Assembly: GCA_905612295.1 (NCBI GenBank)
Contig: CAJQRN010000007.1
Coordinates: 1 to 64,000 of the forward strand
Direction of reading: 5' to 3'
Source of the DNA: an uncultured Candidatus Nitrosopumilus sp.
Lineage (GTDB): Archaea; Thermoproteota; Nitrososphaeria; Nitrososphaerales; Nitrosopumilaceae
DNA: 64,000 nt
Of the stretch, positions 59,039 to 64,000 are shown piece by piece. The translations under genes were made by a program, and so were the position numbers. Numbering within the stretch: the stretch's first letter is position 1; every line of letters begins with the position of its first letter. The notes under the pieces were generated by a model that was not told the DNA's origin, made no database searches, and saw only the letters and a program-made list of their open reading frames with translations.

Positions 59039-59824
59039 TTAAAATGGTTTGTTTACTTCTCGAGTAAACACGTAACTTGTAATGGCCACCATTGTAATTA
59101 CAAATGCAAATAGCACAACAATACTGATCCATATAGGAACACCACCTTCAGAAACACCAGTCATTAATTCTCTAACCAGTAAAACAGTATAGGTAACAGG
59201 ATTTAATTTTGCAATTACTGCAAGCCAGTTTGGCAATAATTCTAATGGGAATAATGCAGGGCTTAACATGAATAATGGCATACCAAGTAAATTTATCATA
59301 CCCCAAAAAGTTTCTTGAGACTTTGCAGTTGCTGCAAGACTGACAGATATTCCAGAAAAACCCAGTGAGAATAAAATGACAATCCCCATTATTGGAATAA
59401 TCATTAATGGGTTTGGGAATGTAACACCAATTGCTAAAGCAATTCCAATAATCAAACTTGCTTGTAATGCAGCAATTAAAGAAATAGAAGCCATTTTTCC
59501 CAAAGCAATTGCAGAACGTGAAATTGGAGAAGTCAATGCCTTATTCATAAAACCGTATCTTCTATCCCAAAGTGTGTTAACTCCACCAAAAATACTTGTA
59601 AAAATTGCAGTCAAGATGATAACACCAGGAGCCATAAATTCAATATATTCACCTTCAAATCCTACAGATTGAATTAATGGTTGAGTTTCTGAAAAAATAT
59701 TTCCAACTACAATGATCCAAATAGCAGGTTGAATTAATCTAATTAAAACACCACTTCTAGACTTTTTGTATCTCTTTAACTCACGCCAAAAAATCGTATA
59801 TGTGTCATACATGATACTATTCAT
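59039..59824 (-). CDS. ABC-2 type transporter permease
   Basis: FWRELKRYKKSRSGVLIRLIQPAIWIIVVG; multi-TM; coupled to ATPase gene. Confidence 0.92.
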   Translation of the reverse strand: MNSIMYDTYTIFWRELKRYKKSRSGVLIRLIQPAIWIIVVGNIFSETQPLIQSVGFEGEYIEFMAPGVIILTAIFTSIFGGVNTLWDRRYGFMNKALTSPISRSAIALGKMASISLIAALQASLIIGIALAIGVTFPNPLMIIPIMGIVILFSLGFSGISVSLAATAKSQETFWGMINLLGMPLFMLSPALFPLELLPNWLAVIAKLNPVTYTVLLVRELMTGVSEGGVPIWISIVVLFAFVITMVAITSYVFTREVNKPF

Positions 59825-60840
59825 GCCCTCAACCTCTTCATTTTTGCATGTTCAATTTTTCGATTAAACTTTGACTTGTCATCTCTAATTTCATGTCCAG
59901 TGTAAGAAATGAAAACATCATCTAGTGTAGGTTGTGTTAGAGATAAGGTAACAATTTTAATTCCAAGATCAGATGAAATTTGAAAAATTTTTGGAATAAC
60001 TTCTGTTCCATTTGAGGTGAAAAGAATTAATTTTAAATTCTCCTCATTAATTTTTTTGATAAATTCAATCTTTTTTAATTCTGCTAAAAATAAATCATGG
60101 TTACTATTATTTTCTACAACTAGTGAAATAATTTCATTACCCAAAGCATTTTTCATATTTTCAGGAGAATCAATAACTTGAATCTTGCCACCATCTATAA
60201 TTCCAATTCGGTCACATAGGTTATCTGCCTCTTCCATATAGTGAGTAGTAAGAAAAATAGTCATGTCAAATTCAGTGTGAATTTTTTTAATATATTGCCA
60301 AATTTTTCTTCTAGTTTGAATATCTAATCCAACAGTAGGTTCATCAAGGAACAAGACTTTGGGGTGATGCAAAAGCCCTCCAGCAATATCTAATCTTTTT
60401 CTCATACCGCCAGAATATGTAACGACAGCTTGATGTTGTTTATCTGAAAGTTCAATTAAATCTAAAACTTCATCAATTCTTTTGTTAATTTCATTTTTTG
60501 GAATATGATTTAATTTTGATTGTAGTAATAGATTTTCACGGCCAGTTAGATATTCATCAACTGTGGTTTCTTGTTGAACAAATCCAATATTCTCCCTAAC
60601 ATGTTTGGCATCTTTCATCACATCAAAACCTGCAATCAAAGCTTTTCCAGATGTGGGTTTTAGTAAAGTAGTAAAGATCATCATTGTCGTACTTTTTCCA
60701 GCACCATTAGGTCCCAAAAATCCAAAAATTTCCCCTTTTTTTACTGAAAAAGAAACATCATTTACTGCAACTAGATCTCCAAAGGATTTGGTGAGAGATT
60801 TTGTTTCAATAGAATACAATAATTCGATTCCCTCTGGCAA
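59821..60840 (-). CDS. ABC transporter ATP-binding protein (DrrA/CcmA type)
   Basis: GFLGPNGAGKSTTMMIFTTLLKPTSG; TYSGGMRKRLDIAGGLLHHPKVLFLDEPTVGLD. Confidence 0.95.
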   Translation of the reverse strand: MPEGIELLYSIETKSLTKSFGDLVAVNDVSFSVKKGEIFGFLGPNGAGKSTTMMIFTTLLKPTSGKALIAGFDVMKDAKHVRENIGFVQQETTVDEYLTGRENLLLQSKLNHIPKNEINKRIDEVLDLIELSDKQHQAVVTYSGGMRKRLDIAGGLLHHPKVLFLDEPTVGLDIQTRRKIWQYIKKIHTEFDMTIFLTTHYMEEADNLCDRIGIIDGGKIQVIDSPENMKNALGNEIISLVVENNSNHDLFLAELKKIEFIKKINEENLKLILFTSNGTEVIPKIFQISSDLGIKIVTLSLTQPTLDDVFISYTGHEIRDDKSKFNRKIEHAKMKRLRA

Positions 60841-60913
60841 TTATAAATTGCTAAGTATTAGATCAGAAACTAATCATAAAAAATTTAAAAAGAGTATTTT
60901 GGGAACAAAATAC

Positions 60914-61006
60914 ATGAAAGGGTTATGTCAAAAATGTCACTCATCAAATGTAGAGATAACACTTGAGGATGGAAGTCCTGTTTGTGTAAAGTGTGCAAAA
61001 AAGTAG
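60914..61006 (+). CDS. zinc-ribbon microprotein (30 aa)
   Basis: MKGLCQKCHSSNVEITLEDGSPVCVKCAKK; two CxxC; inner ATG of the longer track ORF, which otherwise runs antisense to the ABC gene. Confidence 0.65.
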   Translation: MKGLCQKCHSSNVEITLEDGSPVCVKCAKK

Positions 61007-61155
61007 AATATACTGAAAAAGATCTTAGAGAATCATCAAATATTTTTAAATTTTTTTGTAGTTATCCCTACAATAATTTTTTAGATATACACATCGTTTC
61101 AAATATCAGAAATTTCTATCAATGAGGTTAAATTACTTAACAGAGTATTAGAGAC

Positions 61156-61485
61156 ATGGAAATAGAAGAAGAGCGATTCAGACCAATTTTAGTTACAAAA
61201 GGAAGAAAAACAGGAAAGGCACATTCAGTATGGTTAAGAGCAGTAAAATATAATGAAAAAATTTATTTTTCAAGGCATCGTCCAGATGGAGATTGGTTTC
61301 AAAATGCAATGGCAAATTCAGAGGTAAAAATTCAATACAACAACATAGAATTCATAGGAAAGGCATCACTAGTTACAGATGAAAAACTAAATCAAAAAAT
61401 TTCTCAGTTAAAGTATCCAGGAGAAAAACGAGCTGACGAAAAAAGAGTCTCCATAGAAGTTACATTAGATTCAATTAATGAATAA
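61156..61485 (+). CDS. DUF385/deazaflavin-dependent nitroreductase-like protein
   Basis: LVTKGRKTGKAHSVWLRAVKYNEKIYFSRHRPDGDWFQNAMANSEVKIQ. Confidence 0.6.
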   Translation: MEIEEERFRPILVTKGRKTGKAHSVWLRAVKYNEKIYFSRHRPDGDWFQNAMANSEVKIQYNNIEFIGKASLVTDEKLNQKISQLKYPGEKRADEKRVSIEVTLDSINE

Positions 61486-61520
61486 AAAATTACAGTGTAT
61501 TAATTATAAAATAATTTTAA

Positions 61521-62093
61521 TTAGAAAATATCTTCATAAACCATTGTCTGGTTCTTTAATTGTTTATCAAGAGTTGGTAAATATTTCATTATGCAGTAAT
61601 TAGCAAAATCACTAAATGAGCGAATTCGGTAATCTGATGCTAAAACTTCATGATGCTTATCATAATATTGTTCTAAATTATACAATGTTCTTTTTTGTAG
61701 TGGGATCAGTCTATTACGTTTAGTAATAAATTTTGGAATTACAGGAATTTGTTCCTCAGATTCTACTTCAGATTCTCCTTTTAGAGTATTAAGATCAATT
61801 GTTTCTTGCATTTCAAAGACAAAAATTTTACTTTTGATGGATTTTGGAAGTCCTGAATTTTCAGAAATTATATCGACAACTTCTCGTGCAACTTTATCAG
61901 ACATTGCCAATTCAATTTTTGCAAGCATGGTAGATCGAACTACAGAACCACCAACTCTAGATCCTTTTGATTGACTTGTAAATCGACTATCTTCTAAATT
62001 TCGTTTATCAATAATATCAATACCCAAAGCATCTAATTTTTCACGAATTGCGGGATAATTTTTTCGATTAATTATGGCTTCAATCTTTTTCAA
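61521..62093 (-). CDS. PII-like protein with about 80-aa C-terminal extension
   Basis: MKKIEAIINRKNYPAIREKLDALGIDIIDKRNLE...STMLAKIELAMSDKVAREVVDIISENSGLPKSIKSKIFVFEMQETIDLNT. Confidence 0.72.
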   Translation of the reverse strand: MKKIEAIINRKNYPAIREKLDALGIDIIDKRNLEDSRFTSQSKGSRVGGSVVRSTMLAKIELAMSDKVAREVVDIISENSGLPKSIKSKIFVFEMQETIDLNTLKGESEVESEEQIPVIPKFITKRNRLIPLQKRTLYNLEQYYDKHHEVLASDYRIRSFSDFANYCIMKYLPTLDKQLKNQTMVYEDIF

Positions 62094-62163
62094 TTATTTT
62101 GAGCATAACTATTATCTTTTTAAAGTTAATGATAATTTCATAATGATATAATTTGTAATCAAA

Positions 62164-62185
62164 TGCATATCATTTGCATATCATT
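62164..62185 (-). promoter_or_regulatory. 11-bp perfect tandem repeat TGCATATCATT x2 between the FNR-like and PII-like genes
   Basis: Read directly; minus strand AATGATATGCA x2, about 70-90 bp upstream of the PII-like start. Confidence 0.45.
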
Positions 62186-62221
62186 TTTACATTAAATTAA
62201 ATAAAATTATTTTATTTGTGA

Positions 62222-63043
62222 CTAGCCATAAGATTCGAATTTGACCTCATAACTTCCATCCTCACGTTTATTTTTTTCAGTTACAAAATTTTTTGCTTTC
62301 AAATAATCCATAACACCATCAATAGTTCCTTGCCATCCACAAACATAGAACATTGTATTATCCGCAGTAATTTTCTCACCAACTAAGTCCTCAAGCGGAG
62401 ATTTACCATTATCACTAGTTCTCAAAAATTGTTCAATTCGCCCCTTATAGCCATGCCATGCACGATTAGTCCATTCTTGCGGTCTACTAATTGCTGCACG
62501 ATATTTAAAATTCCATTTATCAGCACCTTTGGCAATACTTTCATTTTCTAAATCAGTCAAGAGTTGCTTGTAACTTAATTCATCAACATAACTTGCACCG
62601 TGTAAAATAACAATTTCTCTTTTATCATGGGTATCGTGAAGATGCTGTGCAAAACTGATAAACGGTGCCAATCCCGTTCCACCACCAATACATACAATTC
62701 TTCTTGTATCTTTTTCACCGTTTGGTAGTGTGTCATTAATTGTAAGAGTACCTGCAGGTTTTGTCCAACTAATTTTGTCACCTTCTTTTGCATTAAACAA
62801 TAAACTAGTCAATCTTCCTGGAAGTGGTTTTCTAACCCATCTAATTACAAATTCAAAATAATCTCTATTTTCTGGAGACGATGCAATAGAATATGCACGA
62901 TTAACAATTTTACTTTCAAGAGGCAATCCAAGATTCAAAAATTGACCGGCCTTAAAGTCAGGAACACCATCATCAGGAGTAACACGAAAAATTCCTAAAT
63001 CCTCTCTCAATAATTGAGTATAGGTAATTGTACCATTTTCCAT
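62222..63043 (-). CDS. ferredoxin--NADP+ reductase-like flavoprotein
   Basis: RAYSIASSPENRDYFEFVIRWV; GGGTGLAPFISFAQHL; FYVCGWQGTIDGVMDYL. Confidence 0.92.
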   Translation of the reverse strand: MENGTITYTQLLREDLGIFRVTPDDGVPDFKAGQFLNLGLPLESKIVNRAYSIASSPENRDYFEFVIRWVRKPLPGRLTSLLFNAKEGDKISWTKPAGTLTINDTLPNGEKDTRRIVCIGGGTGLAPFISFAQHLHDTHDKREIVILHGASYVDELSYKQLLTDLENESIAKGADKWNFKYRAAISRPQEWTNRAWHGYKGRIEQFLRTSDNGKSPLEDLVGEKITADNTMFYVCGWQGTIDGVMDYLKAKNFVTEKNKREDGSYEVKFESYG

Positions 63044-63047
63044 TTTA

Positions 63048-63437
63048 TTATTTTGTCCAATCAGCTATGATAGAATTAACTTTTTCTATAATCGGATCAT
63101 ATTCTATTCGGGGTTCAGTGCTTACGAGTAATAATTTTCCTTTGAATGGAATTGTAAATAATGTTACATTATCATATTCAGTAAGGGTTAATCTTTCCTT
63201 ACCTAATCGAAATGTAAAATTTTGTGCCTTTCTCCACCTATCCAAGGTATATTGAATAGACATTCCAATTTCACTTTCATTTAATAGAGAATCAAGATTA
63301 TCTTTTTGTGCACTGAATAAAATTTGTGATTTATCATTTACAAATCCTGCAAAACGAACATGTTCATTACAATTTAAAATGTTAGAACAAAGTTTTTCGT
63401 AATTAGGTTCTGCTACTATTTCTTCAGCCATTCCCAC
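63048..63437 (-). CDS. hypothetical protein
   Basis: 129 aa ORF, MVLGRNA-free soluble; between Amt and FNR. Confidence 0.65.
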   Translation of the reverse strand: MGMAEEIVAEPNYEKLCSNILNCNEHVRFAGFVNDKSQILFSAQKDNLDSLLNESEIGMSIQYTLDRWRKAQNFTFRLGKERLTLTEYDNVTLFTIPFKGKLLLVSTEPRIEYDPIIEKVNSIIADWTK

Positions 63438-63490
63438 TCAGGTCTCTCTTCATTATCTTGGTCATTAGTCATAAAGCATCAAGAATTAAT

Positions 63491-64000
63491 TTATTTGTCC
63501 TCGCTAGACGATTGCATGTAGTCATTTGGAGTAAACTTGAACTCCTCCTCATCAGAGTAAGCCTGCTCAGCATGCTCACTAATATCCAAACCAATATCTT
63601 CCTCTTCAGGAGTGACACGAATTCCAATAAGATGTTTAATTAATTGTAATAGAATCCAAGTTCCACCAAAGCCCATTACAGCGGCTACAGCAATACCAAC
63701 TCCTTGAATCCAAATTTGATCATAATTACCATATAGCAATCCATCAACGCCGGCAGGATTAATCAAAGTACTTGCAAAGATACCAATTCCAAGTGCACCA
63801 ACAATTCCAGCAATACCGTGTACAGAACTTACATCAAGTGCGTCATCAATTTTTAATTTATCTCTAATGAGTACAACTCCACCATAAGATAGTATACCGA
63901 TTGCAATTGCAAGAACAAATGCGTGTTCAACACTAACGTATCCAGATGCAGGAGTAATTCCGGCAAGTCCGGCAATTGCACCATTAATTGTTGCAACAAT
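63491..64000 (-). CDS. amt: ammonium transporter (Amt), C-terminal part, runs off window
   Basis: Minus frame continues to window edge: IVATINGAIAGLAGITPASGYVSVEHAFVLAIAIGILSYGGVVLIRDKLKIDDALDVSSVHGIAGIVGALGIGIFAS..., typical Amt core. Confidence 0.93.
   Translation of the reverse strand: MVATINGAIAGLAGITPASGYVSVEHAFVLAIAIGILSYGGVVLIRDKLKIDDALDVSSVHGIAGIVGALGIGIFASTLINPAGVDGLLYGNYDQIWIQGVGIAVAAVMGFGGTWILLQLIKHLIGIRVTPEEEDIGLDISEHAEQAYSDEEEFKFTPNDYMQSSSEDK

Noticed and set aside
60605-60913. Long N-terminal extension of the zinc-ribbon ORF
   Set aside because: Runs antisense through the ABC ATPase gene; ATG at 60914 fits the domain.
1-64000. CRISPR arrays, transposases, integrases, toxin-antitoxin or defence islands
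   Set aside because: No regularly spaced direct repeats with spacers and no such protein motifs were seen.

Overview
AT-rich, densely coded archaeal chromosome segment. Gene content (SufB/SufD/SufS, archaeal TFB, SRP54/SRP19, aIF1A, aIF5A, Gar1, S24e/S27ae/S8e, ammonium transporter plus PII) looks like an ammonia-oxidising thaumarchaeon, Nitrosopumilus-like. That taxonomic call is inference. The window holds: (i) a UbiD-family / MqnC-like convergent pair; (ii) a complete archaeal shikimate/chorismate operon ending in a chorismate mutase-aminotransferase fusion and prephenate dehydrogenase; (iii) ThiC and a ThiD-ThiN fusion; (iv) a translation/RNP block; (v) ScpA/ScpB; (vi) a split SUF system; (vii) most of a siroheme/heme precursor pathway in two clusters, with a fused AhbA/AhbB-like protein and a chlorite-dismutase/HemQ-like protein; (viii) an SbtA-like bicarbonate permease with an SbtB-like PII partner; (ix) a Pit/DUF47 phosphate pair; (x) an ammonium-transporter-linked PII-like protein with a C-terminal extension. 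Two intron-containing tRNAs were folded by eye: Tyr(GUA) and Leu(CAA). The most novel-looking items are an unannotated C/D box sRNA candidate (25527-25589, minus) whose D guide places C34 of a CAU-anticodon loop at the methylation position, convergent gene pairs that share palindromic stop codons, the SbtA/SbtB pair, the PII-extension protein beside the Amt cluster, and several very small zinc-finger or basic ORFs missing from the ORF track. No CRISPR array, transposase, integrase or rRNA operon was seen.
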